This document shows positions 1 through 7,655 of a stretch of DNA of 7,979 nucleotides, piece after piece. A model generated the notes under the pieces. It saw only the letters and a list, made by a program, of their open reading frames with translations. It was not told the origin of the DNA and did not search any database. Source of the stretch: Clostridia bacterium (lineage in GTDB: Bacteria; Bacillota; Clostridia; SK-Y3; JACMMQ01); the NCBI GenBank assembly GCA_014378955.1, contig JACMMQ010000122.1, positions 1 through 7,979 on the forward strand. The letters are read 5' to 3'. The translations under genes were made by a program, and so were the position numbers. Position 1 is the stretch's first letter. The number at the start of each line of letters is the position of its first letter.

Positions 1-164
1 AGTTTCTTGCAATATTAAGATACAATCCAATAGCAAAACCTAAAATCTATGTTCCATTATGGTGATATGAATGATAAATGAAGAGCCGTGTGCGGGAAAA
101 CTGCAAGCACGGTTCTGTGAGGGGCGGCAGCAGTAGAGATATTGTGGAAGCCGTCTACTTGACC
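1..164 (+). mobile_element. Group II intron, 3' end only (domains V-VI); 5' part lies outside the window
   Basis: The sequence at 83-115 folds as a typical group II intron domain V, and 124-159 can form a domain VI-like stem (124-128 GCGGC with 150-154 GCCGT, with unpaired A residues at 148-149 as branch-point candidates). Group II introns are self-splicing retroelements that usually encode a reverse transcriptase/maturase in domain IV. That gene would lie to the left of this window. The exact 3' splice boundary is uncertain, probably between 158 and 164. No conserved maturase motif can be read in bases 1-80. The element type is well supported by domain V. The boundaries and the intactness of the intron are not. 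Confidence 0.72.
83..115 (+). ncRNA. Group II intron domain V catalytic hairpin
   Basis: The lower stem GAGCCGTG (83-90) pairs with CACGGTTC (108-115), including a G-T wobble. The upper stem GCGG (92-95) pairs with CTGC (101-104) around a GAAAA loop. A two-base AG bulge lies at 106-107. The AGC catalytic triad is at 84-86. Size (33 nt), stem sequence and bulge position match the highly conserved domain V of bacterial group II introns, which binds the catalytic metal ions. Confidence 0.8.
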
Positions 165-186
165 GTACATTTTATAGTACTAAAAT
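159..186 (+). promoter_or_regulatory. Possible promoter for the membrane protein gene, -35 at the intron edge
   Basis: TTGACC (159-164) and TAAAAT (181-186) are separated by 16 bp and each match the sigma-70/sigma-A consensus at five of six positions. Transcription would start near 193 and leave a leader of about 35 nt before the ATG at 228. The -35 falls in the terminal bases of the group II intron or right at its junction with flanking DNA. AT-rich DNA produces such matches by chance, so confidence is low. Confidence 0.35.
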
Positions 187-227
187 CTATTAAAGCAATC
201 TAACTAGTAAAAAGAAGGGAAGGATAA

Positions 228-1124
228 ATGTCAATGAATCAGAATGATGTTGAAAGCATAAATTTGGATGAGATCAAATTGTCAGACAAAAATAAGAAAA
301 CGAAATCTTTTAGAAAAATTATATTATTGAGTATTGGAAGCCTAGTGGCAACGCTTCTTATGATAGATATTCCTTCCGGAATTATAGGCGGATTGGGTAT
401 AATATCTTTTTCTAGCTTGCTTCTAATCCCCTTATTATTCGCATTCCCTATAATAATTAAAACCCCGAAATTACTTCTGATACCAAGTATACTTTTACCT
501 CTTTTTATTTTTATTATTACTATTGCATTTTTTTCCCCTTCCGACTGCTTGTCGCTTATTATAGTTTTTTGTGTAGTTTCAATTATTGCGGCTATAATTG
601 GAATTGCCACAGGAGGTTTAATCAAGTTAATAGGAAGCAAAAGAATTTTTGTAAGAATTATTGCAACGGCAATAGGAACTATTACATTGATAGCTGTTAT
701 GGTATCAATTGCTAATTATATGTCAAATCCTTTATTAAAACCAAATGAACAAATAAAGGAAAGTATATTAGAAATAACACCTATCGGCATGAGCAAGGAA
801 CAAGTCATTGCTTTAATTGAAACTAACGAACAGTGGCATAAAAATAAATATAAAGACTTGTATGAAAATATGTACGACGGCAAATATCAATATTTTGATT
901 ATGGATATGCTATAAAGAATGGTATATTTTTAATTCGTTATCACGGGGGTCAATATGACGATACCGAAATGATTGGAAAAGAAGCAATAGAGGCTCCCAT
1001 CGGCACATATACAAACTTTGCTTATGGCTTCCCATTTGACACAACGGTTTATGTTTATTGGGCATTCGACGAAAATTCTAATCTCGTTGATGTTGCTATA
1101 ACGAAAGACACTGATGGGTTTTAA
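228..1124 (+). CDS. Membrane protein with five predicted helices and an outward C-terminal domain; function unknown
   Basis: The 298-residue product starts with a charged, lysine-rich N-terminus (1-29). Strongly hydrophobic stretches follow at about 30-47, 51-78, 81-103, 107-133 and 139-162. A soluble C-terminal domain covers 165-298. If the lysine-rich N-terminus is cytoplasmic, five helices would put that domain outside the cell. The domain has the pattern ILEITPIGMSKEQVIALIE, then an aromatic-rich middle, then VYWAFDENSNLVDVAITKDTDG. I recall a similar layout from small Bacillota lipoproteins and secreted proteins of unknown function with an SmpA/BamE-like start ('PxGxSxEEV'); this is a resemblance from memory. 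An AAGGGAAGGA ribosome binding site (215-224) precedes the ATG; a second ATG at 234 is possible. The gene is visibly more AT-rich than nrdJ or atp and lies between an intron end and a terminator, so it forms a single-gene unit, possibly acquired. I assign no function. Confidence 0.8.
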   Translation: MSMNQNDVESINLDEIKLSDKNKKTKSFRKIILLSIGSLVATLLMIDIPSGIIGGLGIISFSSLLLIPLLFAFPIIIKTPKLLLIPSILLPLFIFIITIAFFSPSDCLSLIIVFCVVSIIAAIIGIATGGLIKLIGSKRIFVRIIATAIGTITLIAVMVSIANYMSNPLLKPNEQIKESILEITPIGMSKEQVIALIETNEQWHKNKYKDLYENMYDGKYQYFDYGYAIKNGIFLIRYHGGQYDDTEMIGKEAIEAPIGTYTNFAYGFPFDTTVYVYWAFDENSNLVDVAITKDTDGF

Positions 1125-1207
1125 AGGAAAACCACTTGGGGGAGTGCTTCAAGCAAAAGAACCAGTAGGGACGCACATTTTTTGGCTCTAAAATACACAT
1201 AATTAAT

Positions 1208-1250
1208 AAAAACCTTAATTGAAATGAATCAATTAAGGTTTTTATTATAT
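1208..1250 (+). terminator. Rho-independent terminator after the membrane protein gene
   Basis: A perfect 15-bp stem (1208-1222 with 1229-1243) encloses a 6-nt loop. The stem contains AACCTTAATTG and CAATTAAGGTT, with A residues on the left flank and TTTTTATTATAT on the right. It lies 83 nt after the stop codon. The A-run on the opposite side would let it work in both directions. Confidence 0.75.
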
Positions 1251-1597
1251 AATAAGAGATATCAAATTTAGGCAAAAACCTTACTTTCTTTTTCTATCGC
1301 AAAAAGAAAGTAACAAAGAAAAATACTCTTTGAGTGTTTGGGTGTCGTTGTCTGCGGACAACGACAAAGGGTGCTACCCATAATATTGCGTAGCAATATT
1401 TTCTTCTATTCGACCAAATGAATGCGCTTTTTGCATTCATAGCCACGAAGGTGGCGTGGTCATTTGACCCCGCAATTTTTTGAAAAAAATTAAGTAAAAC
1501 TTTAGTTATTGTTATTTAATCAATCAATAAATACCCAACTAAAGTTTTTTGCCCCCTTTTTTTCAAAAAAAGGGGCGGGCGTGGGCAGTGCCCACAT
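1250..1597 (+). repeat. Left copy of the hairpin-rich inverted repeat flanking nrdJ
   Basis: This stretch is the reverse complement, with changes, of 3996-4273. One shared block of 43 nt is identical (1299-1341 here). Another covers 1495-1525, and long parts of 1472-1580 also match. In order it holds: a 13-bp hairpin with a 7-nt loop (1281-1293 with 1301-1313); a 9-bp hairpin with a TGCG loop (1344-1365); the extra segment 1373-1470; an A/T hairpin (1474-1491); a 12-bp stem (1496-1507 with 1537-1548); an 11-bp C4T7/A7G4 palindrome (1553-1575); and a 6-bp GTGGGC/GCCCAC hairpin (1581-1595). It has no reading frame. Together with the terminator before it and the promoter after it, it fills the 601-nt gap between the two genes. 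It looks like a dispersed, non-autonomous repeat. Confidence 0.85.
1373..1470 (+). other. Three-hairpin segment present only in the left repeat copy
   Basis: At this point the right copy has only about 17 nt, while the left copy has about 98 nt. The extra DNA contains three perfect hairpins: AATATTGC/GCAATATT with a 3-nt loop (1382-1400), ATGAATGC/GCATTCAT with a 7-nt loop (1418-1440), and GCCAC/GTGGC with a GAAG loop (1442-1455). It is either a module inserted into this copy or one deleted from the other. Confidence 0.65.
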
Positions 1598-1648
1598 CGT
1601 ATCCCCACATCACACCCCACATTATTTTACAAAATCCGAAAATAATTA

Positions 1649-1676
1649 TTGACTAATTTTCCCAACGTGATACAAT
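1649..1676 (+). promoter_or_regulatory. nrdJ promoter with extended -10
   Basis: The -35 TTGACT (1649-1654) and the -10 TACAAT (1671-1676) are 16 bp apart. TG at 1668-1669 one base before the -10 makes it an extended -10 element. The predicted start near 1683 gives a leader of only about 43 nt, too short for a cobalamin riboswitch. The promoter lies between the left repeat and the gene, so nrdJ carries its own promoter inside the repeat bracket. Confidence 0.7.
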
Positions 1677-1685
1677 ATATAGCAT
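1670..1685 (+). promoter_or_regulatory. Candidate NrdR box 1, overlapping the -10
   Basis: Compared with the NrdR-box consensus acaCwAtATaTwGtgt, this 16-mer matches 13 positions, including the whole core (CAATATATAG, 1673-1682). NrdR is the ATP/dATP-sensing repressor of bacterial ribonucleotide reductase genes and usually binds two boxes about three helical turns apart. The position on the -10 element fits repression. The AT-rich setting makes chance matches possible. Confidence 0.6.
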
Positions 1686-1700
1686 AATAAATTATTGTGT

Positions 1701-1716
1701 ATACTAAATATAGGAG
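1701..1716 (+). promoter_or_regulatory. Candidate NrdR box 2, overlapping the nrdJ ribosome binding site
   Basis: This site matches the NrdR-box consensus at 11 of 16 positions, with the core CTAAATATAG at 1704-1713. It starts exactly 31 bp after box 1, leaving a 15-bp gap, which is the usual spacing of paired NrdR boxes on one face of the helix. An alternative right half (TATTGTGT, 1693-1700) lies closer but has the wrong spacing. The 3' flank of box 2 is degenerate because it runs into the AGGAGG ribosome binding site at 1712-1717. Confidence 0.5.
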
Positions 1717-1725
1717 GTAACTACC

Positions 1726-3966
1726 GTGCAATTAACTGAAAATGCTGTAAAGGTTTTGGAAAAACGTTATTTATCAAAGGATGCAAATGGACAACTGCTT
1801 GAAACACCGGACGACATGTTTAGGCGTGTTGCAACGGCGGTTGCGGCAAGCGATGCGATATATGATGTAAAGGCGAATGTCAAAAAGACGCAAAAAGAAT
1901 TTTATGAGCTGATGGCAAATTTGGAGTTTTTGCCCAATTCGCCAACACTCATGAATGCTGGCAAACCACTCGGACAACTGAGTGCGTGCTTTGTGTTGCC
2001 TGTGGCAGACAGCATGGAGGGCATTTTTGAAGCGATTAAGCAAGCCGCAATGATTCACAAAAGCGGTGGTGGGACAGGCTTTAGCTTTTCACGCTTGCGT
2101 CCAAAGGGTGCAATGGTCAATTCAACCGGTGGTGTAGCAAGTGGACCAATTAGCTTTATGAAGGTATTCAATGCGGCGACTGAAGCTGTCAAGCAGGGCG
2201 GTACACGTCGTGGTGCAAACATGGGCATTTTACGCATTGACCACCCCGATATTTTAGAGTTTATTACGTGCAAGCAGGACAACGCAGAAATCAATAATTT
2301 TAATATCAGCGTGGGCATTACCGAGGAATTCATGAAGGCGGTTGAAACGAATGATGTGTATAGCTTAATCGACCCATACGACAGGGAAGTGGTCGCAAGC
2401 TTAAATGCACGTGAAGTATTTGAAAAAATCGTACAAGCCGCATGGCAGAACGGCGAACCAGGGATTATTTTCCTTGACCGTTTGAATAAAGACAACGTTG
2501 TACCAAGCATAGGCGAAATTGAAAGCACCAATCCATGTGGCGAACAGCCGCTATTGCCGTATGAATCGTGTAATTTGGGGTCAATCAACCTTGCTATTAT
2601 GACCAAAATTGAGGACGGTAGGGTAGAGGTGGACTATGATAAGCTCGGGAGAGTGGTAAGCGCTGCGGTGCATTTCTTAGACAATGTCATTGACATCAAC
2701 CGATACCCATTGCCCATTATAGAGGAAACGACCAAGGCAACTCGCAAAATCGGGTTGGGCGTTATGGGCTTTGCAGATTTGCTGTACCGCATGGACATTG
2801 CTTATAATTCTGTACAAGCAACCGTATTGGCAGAAAAAATCATGCAATTTGTGAATGTAGAAGGTAAAAAAGCAAGCTGTGCGTTGGCAGAGGTGAGAGG
2901 AAACTTCCCATTGTACGACCAAAGCATCTTCAAGAATAGCGGTACAAAGCTGCGTAATGCCACTGTGACCACTATCGCACCCACTGGCACCTTGTCCATC
3001 ATTGCTTCTGTTTCAAGTGGCGTAGAGCCTATTTTTGCGCTGTCCTACATTCGCAACGTCATGGATAATGATGAGCTTGTAGAGGTCAACCCTATATTTT
3101 CTGAAATTGCAAAGCAAGAAGGGTTTTATTCAGAGGCGTTGATGCGCCGCATTGCTAAGAGTGGACATATCAACGCGGATGAGGATTTGCCCTTCAAATA
3201 CAAAAAGGTATTTGTCACAGCGCATGAAATATCGCCAGAATGGCACGTGCGTATGCAGGCGGCATTCCAAAAGTATACCGATAATGCGGTTTCTAAAACC
3301 GTGAATTTTGGCAATAATGCAACGATAGAAGAGGTTGCGGATGTGTTTTCATTGGCATATGCCTTGGGACTTAAAGGGGTAACCATTTACCGTGACGGTA
3401 GCCGTGACATGCAGGTGCTCAATATTGGCTCGGTCAAAGGAAAGGACAAGCTACTTGCGATTGAGGGGGACGAGCAATATATTGTAAAGCCTCGTCCACG
3501 TCCAGATGTCACCAAGGGCTTTACTGAAAAAATCAAAATCGGCTGTGGCAATTTATACATTACCGTTAATTATGATGATCACGGCGTGTGCGAGGTATTC
3601 ACCAACACAGGACGTGCTGGCGGATGTCCATCACAATCCGAGGCAACCAGCCGCCTGGTGTCTATAGCGCTACGTTCGGGGATTGACGAAAAATCTATCG
3701 TCGAGCAATTGAAGGGCATTCGTTGTCCGTCCACCATTAAACAACCAGGCATGAAGGTTACGTCATGCCCCGATGCGATTGCGAGCATGATTAAAAAAGT
3801 CATGGTGCTACAACAAAAAGGGCTAGAAATGCCAGCGGTAGTAGAAACAGCAGCAGAGGAACACCCTACGGCAAAGGGCAGGTATTGTCCCGATTGCAGC
3901 AGTGTCGTAGAACACGAGGGCGGTTGTGTAATTTGCAGAGATTGTGGTTATTCTAAATGCAACTAG
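1726..3966 (+). CDS. nrdJ: Adenosylcobalamin-dependent (class II) ribonucleoside-diphosphate reductase
   Basis: The 746-residue enzyme reduces ribonucleotides to deoxyribonucleotides with a cobalamin-generated thiyl radical and needs no oxygen. It acts in the cytoplasm. The catalytic core follows a short N-terminal segment with no ATP-cone domain. Visible landmarks are NSPTLMNAG (71-79), the redox Cys88 in [21 protein letters not shown] (112-126), STNPCGEQ with N269, radical Cys271 and E273, partner Cys282 in [10 protein letters not shown], and the phosphate-binding [17 protein letters not shown] (419-435). The 11-residue gap between Cys271 and Cys282 is the same as in Thermotoga NrdJ. A TSCPD domain (about 600-692) and a C-terminal zinc-ribbon-like tail (CPDC 721-724; C734, C737, C740, C745) complete it; cysteines there probably pass reducing power to the active site. 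The start is GTG at 1726, 8 nt after a strong AGGAGG. There is no intein or frameshift. The gene appears monocistronic and lies between inverted repeats. Confidence 0.97.
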   Translation: MQLTENAVKVLEKRYLSKDANGQLLETPDDMFRRVATAVAASDAIYDVKANVKKTQKEFYELMANLEFLPNSPTLMNAGKPLGQLSACFVLPVADSMEGIFEAIKQAAMIHKSGGGTGFSFSRLRPKGAMVNSTGGVASGPISFMKVFNAATEAVKQGGTRRGANMGILRIDHPDILEFITCKQDNAEINNFNISVGITEEFMKAVETNDVYSLIDPYDREVVASLNAREVFEKIVQAAWQNGEPGIIFLDRLNKDNVVPSIGEIESTNPCGEQPLLPYESCNLGSINLAIMTKIEDGRVEVDYDKLGRVVSAAVHFLDNVIDINRYPLPIIEETTKATRKIGLGVMGFADLLYRMDIAYNSVQATVLAEKIMQFVNVEGKKASCALAEVRGNFPLYDQSIFKNSGTKLRNATVTTIAPTGTLSIIASVSSGVEPIFALSYIRNVMDNDELVEVNPIFSEIAKQEGFYSEALMRRIAKSGHINADEDLPFKYKKVFVTAHEISPEWHVRMQAAFQKYTDNAVSKTVNFGNNATIEEVADVFSLAYALGLKGVTIYRDGSRDMQVLNIGSVKGKDKLLAIEGDEQYIVKPRPRPDVTKGFTEKIKIGCGNLYITVNYDDHGVCEVFTNTGRAGGCPSQSEATSRLVSIALRSGIDEKSIVEQLKGIRCPSTIKQPGMKVTSCPDAIASMIKKVMVLQQKGLEMPAVVETAAEEHPTAKGRYCPDCSSVVEHEGGCVICRDCGYSKCN

Positions 3967-4014
3967 GCACGGTGGGCGCTGCCCAATTACTTAGAGCACG
4001 GTGGGCGCTGCCCA
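3967..4014 (+). repeat. Tandem pair of a 19-nt hairpin unit directly after the nrdJ stop
   Basis: The 19-mer GCACGGTGGGCGCTGCCCA occurs at 3967-3985 and again, identical, at 3996-4014, a 29-nt period. Each contains the hairpin TGGGC/GCCCA with a 3-nt loop. The second unit is also the inner end of the right repeat copy. The first begins in the base right after the nrdJ TAG, so the repeat end was probably duplicated at this place. Confidence 0.8.
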
Positions 4015-4070
4015 CACCCGCCCCTTTTTTGAAAAAAAGGGGGCAAAAAACTTTAATTGGGAATTTGTGG

Positions 4071-4112
4071 ATTGATTAAATAACAATAACTAAAGTTTTA
4101 ATCAATTTTTTT
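4071..4112 (+). terminator. Possible nrdJ terminator inside the right repeat
   Basis: ATTGATTAAA (4071-4080) pairs perfectly with TTTAATCAAT (4097-4106) across a 16-nt loop, and TTTTTT (4107-4112) follows. The stem is ten A/T-rich base pairs, so it is weak. It lies about 105 nt after the nrdJ stop. The corresponding place in the left repeat copy does not pair perfectly, so terminator function may be specific to this copy. Confidence 0.45.
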
Positions 4113-4265
4113 CAAAAAATTGCGGGTTTCAAAAGGGTGGAACCCTTTGGCGTTGTCCGCAGACGGCGAAATCCAAACACTCAAAGAGTATTTTTCTTTG
4201 TTACTTTCTTTTTGCTATATAAAAAGAAAGTAAGGTTTTCGTCTGTGCAAAAATTTGATATTTCT

Positions 4266-4271
4266 TATAAT
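4266..4271 (+). promoter_or_regulatory. Possible -10 element for the cysteine-rich gene, at the outer end of the right repeat
   Basis: A perfect TATAAT (4266-4271) lies 25 nt before the ATG at 4297 and would give a start near 4278 and a leader of about 20 nt. No convincing -35 is seen 16-18 bp upstream, so this is a weak call. The motif falls within the last bases of the repeat, which may have brought the promoter. Confidence 0.3.
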
Positions 4272-4296
4272 AATAAAAAACGACAAGGAGAAAAAA

Positions 4297-4575
4297 ATGG
4301 CTGAATGTATTTGTGATTTATGTAAGAATTTGAAAAGCGAACCAGATAAGGAAGAGGGGAGCTTGCTACTATCCTGTGAATATGGTTTCCCATCGGACGA
4401 TTGTGACGACTGCGAAGGAGATGGGTGTGAAGCAACGTGCGAAAACTTCGAGGCAGTGGAAACACCTGAGTTGAGCACCGCAAAATGTTGTGTTTGTGGT
4501 AAGGAATTAACGACTTCTTCGGATAATGAAGATGAAACGGTATATTGTTTGGATTGTTACTTAAAAAGGGATTAA
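4297..4575 (+). CDS. Small acidic cysteine-rich protein with a zinc-ribbon C-terminus; function unknown
   Basis: The 92-residue product has 13 cysteines and many Asp/Glu. Residues 62-92 form a zinc-ribbon pattern, C64-x2-C67-G then C84-x2-C87. The N-terminal half holds C4, C6-x2-C9, C27, C36-x2-C39, C44 and C48, enough for one or two more metal sites. There is no signal peptide or membrane segment, so the protein is probably cytoplasmic. The ATG at 4297 is chosen because AAGGAG (4285-4290) lies 6 nt before it. A longer in-frame start at 4255 has no ribosome binding site and would translate repeat DNA. The stop codon lies inside a 78-nt palindrome. I do not recognise the family. Metal binding is an inference from the cysteine spacing, and the role could be structural, metal storage or regulatory. 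Confidence 0.8.
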   Translation: MAECICDLCKNLKSEPDKEEGSLLLSCEYGFPSDDCDDCEGDGCEATCENFEAVETPELSTAKCCVCGKELTTSSDNEDETVYCLDCYLKRD

Positions 4576-4649
4576 ACACTTACTGCCTCTTATCCATACA
4601 GACATGCGAACTAGCATGTGTGGAGGGATTAGAGGCAGTTAGTGTTTAA
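4572..4649. repeat. 78-nt imperfect palindrome covering the stop codon of the cysteine-rich gene
   Basis: The outer arms 4572-4595 and 4626-4649 pair over 24 positions with only two mismatches (4581/4640 and 4591/4630). The inner arms ACATGC (4602-4607) and GCATGT (4614-4619) share the same centre. The whole stretch is thus one cruciform or long hairpin. The TAA stop at 4573-4575 lies in the left arm. No U-run follows, so it is not a standard terminator. Confidence 0.85.
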
Positions 4650-4676
4650 CCCTGTTGTTATAAATCCGCACAAAGT
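4602..4676. repeat. Direct repeat unit A (75 nt)
   Basis: This unit runs from ACATGCG through GGAGGGATTAGAGGC and TTAACCCTGTTG to CGCACAAAGT. It recurs at 4693-4768 with about seven substitutions and one inserted base, a period of 91 bp. It equals the right half of the 78-nt palindrome plus 27 nt beyond it. Confidence 0.85.
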
Positions 4677-4692
4677 AGCAAGAAAAAATAGC

Positions 4693-4768
4693 ACATGCGA
4701 GCTAGCATGTGTGGAGGGATTAGAGGCTGTAGGTTTTTAACCCTGTTGCTATAAATCTGCACAAAAGT
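4693..4768. repeat. Direct repeat unit B (76 nt), partial copy of the palindrome
   Basis: This is the second copy of unit A at about 90% identity. It keeps the ACATGC/GCATGT inner hairpin but has no matching left arm, since the DNA before it (4677-4692) is unrelated. It may be the remnant of a second complete palindrome or a duplication of one half. With unit A and the palindrome at 4811 it fills the 328-nt gap before atpC, where I see no gene. Confidence 0.8.
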
Positions 4769-4810
4769 CCTTAACCATTTGTTTTTAACCACCACCAAAC
4801 CACCAAAACC

Positions 4811-4830
4811 GGGCAATTCATGAATTGCCC
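4811..4830. repeat. Perfect 20-nt palindrome (GGGCAATTCA/TGAATTGCCC)
   Basis: The two 10-nt arms are exact reverse complements with no loop. CTAC follows on the right. Palindromes of this kind are typical of short dispersed repeats in bacterial intergenic DNA. A role as a protein-binding site is possible but not indicated by position. Confidence 0.8.
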
Positions 4831-4851
4831 CTACATTTCATCCACCCCTCC

Positions 4852-4888
4852 AAAAAAAAGAGCAGGCACAAAATTTCTGCACCCACTC
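4852..4888 (-). terminator. Rho-independent terminator of the atp operon
   Basis: On the minus strand GAGTGGGTGCA pairs with TGTGCCTGCTC (4878-4888 with 4860-4870) over 11 positions, four of them G-U wobbles, around a 7-nt loop. A run of eight U (4852-4859) follows directly. The hairpin begins 15 nt after the atpC stop. It closes the ATP synthase operon. Confidence 0.75.
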
Positions 4889-4903
4889 AACCCATTCCAT
4901 CCC

Positions 4904-5311
4904 CTACCTCAATTCCTTAGTAACCTTCAACCGAGCCAGCGCCCTTCTCATAGCCGTCTGATGCGTCAAATATTCCAAACGACTTTTCTTCTGCCTCAAA
5001 ACTTCCTCAGAACGTTCCTTTGCCGCTAACGCACGCTTGACATCAATTTCCTCTGGCCATTCGCAAGAATCCGCCAAAATAATCACATAATCAGGCATAA
5101 TTTCAACAAACCCATCAGAAATAGTCGCACACCTTTCGCCTTCAGGGGTTTTAATGCGAATTTCGCCAATTGTAACAGCGGTAACCATTTCTTGATGACC
5201 TTGCAAAATGCCCATGTCGCCGCTGATAGCAGGAAGGGTAACCATTTCAACATGACCGGTAAAAAACACTCTTTCAGCGGTAAGAATTTCTAAATGAAAG
5301 GTGGCAGACAT
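4904..5311 (-). CDS. atpC: F1F0 ATP synthase epsilon subunit
   Basis: The 135-residue epsilon subunit sits on the rotating stalk with gamma and couples or inhibits rotation. The N-terminal beta-sandwich covers about 1-84, with the family pattern LPAISGDMGILQGHQEMVTAV (in two parts, 26-36 and 37-46) and SDGFVEI (65-71). The C-terminal helical hairpin (88-135) has IDVKRA at 89-94, matching the I(L)DxxRA ATP-binding motif known from Bacillus epsilon, so ATP may hold it in the non-inhibitory form. The ATG lies one base after the atpD stop, with AAGGGAG (5321-5327) within atpD as ribosome binding site. This points to translational coupling. It is the last gene of the operon and is followed by a terminator. 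Confidence 0.96.
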   Translation of the reverse strand: MSATFHLEILTAERVFFTGHVEMVTLPAISGDMGILQGHQEMVTAVTIGEIRIKTPEGERCATISDGFVEIMPDYVIILADSCEWPEEIDVKRALAAKERSEEVLRQKKSRLEYLTHQTAMRRALARLKVTKELR

Positions 5312-5312
5312 A

Positions 5313-7653
<2,341 letters not shown>

Positions 7654-7655
7654 TG

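Larger units (their letters stand above)
3996..4273 (-). repeat. Right copy of the hairpin-rich inverted repeat flanking nrdJ
   Basis: Read on the minus strand this repeats the left element at 1250-1597: the same order of the 13-bp hairpin (4201-4233, identical stem, different 7-nt loop), the 43-nt identical block, the AATTTTTTG/A-run hairpin, the CTTTAGTTATTG block, the C4T-run/A-run G4 palindrome (4021-4042) and the GTGGGC/GCCCAC hairpin (4001-4015). It lacks the three-hairpin segment of the left copy, and its TGCG hairpin has lost perfect pairing. It fills most of the gap between nrdJ and the cysteine-rich gene. I see no open reading frame in it. Confidence 0.85.

Noticed and set aside
3..65. 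Open frame at the left edge ending in TGA at 63-65, possible maturase C-terminus of the group II intron
   Set aside because: The position before domain V fits, but the 20 residues (FLAILRYNPIAKPKIYVPLW) match no maturase ending I know, and the stretch is too short to judge.
239..640. 133-codon minus-strand frame opposite the membrane protein
   Set aside because: It is the antisense of hydrophobic, low-complexity codons and lacks a ribosome binding site.
1553..1575. C4T7-C-A7G4 palindrome as a terminator
   Set aside because: The loop would be a single base and no U-run follows on either strand; kept as part of the repeat.
1596..1725. Cobalamin riboswitch upstream of the B12-dependent nrdJ
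   Set aside because: The leader after the predicted transcription start is about 43 nt, and no B12-box-like sequence or multi-stem fold is seen before it.
2055..2606. Long open frame on the minus strand inside nrdJ
   Set aside because: It overlaps conserved catalytic motifs of nrdJ in another frame, has no ribosome binding site and encodes no recognisable protein.
1250..4273. Composite transposon carrying nrdJ
   Set aside because: There is no transposase, no clear target-site duplication at the outer ends, and the repeats are only moderately alike; described as flanking repeats only.
4255..4296. Longer start for the cysteine-rich protein at 4255
   Set aside because: It lies in the repeat element with no ribosome binding site; the ATG at 4297 has AAGGAG at ideal spacing.
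4265..4579. 104-codon minus-strand frame opposite the cysteine-rich gene
   Set aside because: It has no credible ribosome binding site and runs through repeat DNA; the plus-strand gene has clear zinc-ribbon spacing and a strong ribosome binding site.
4602..4768. CRISPR array
   Set aside because: There are only two units of about 75 nt with diverged sequence and a 16-nt gap, which is not a repeat-spacer pattern.
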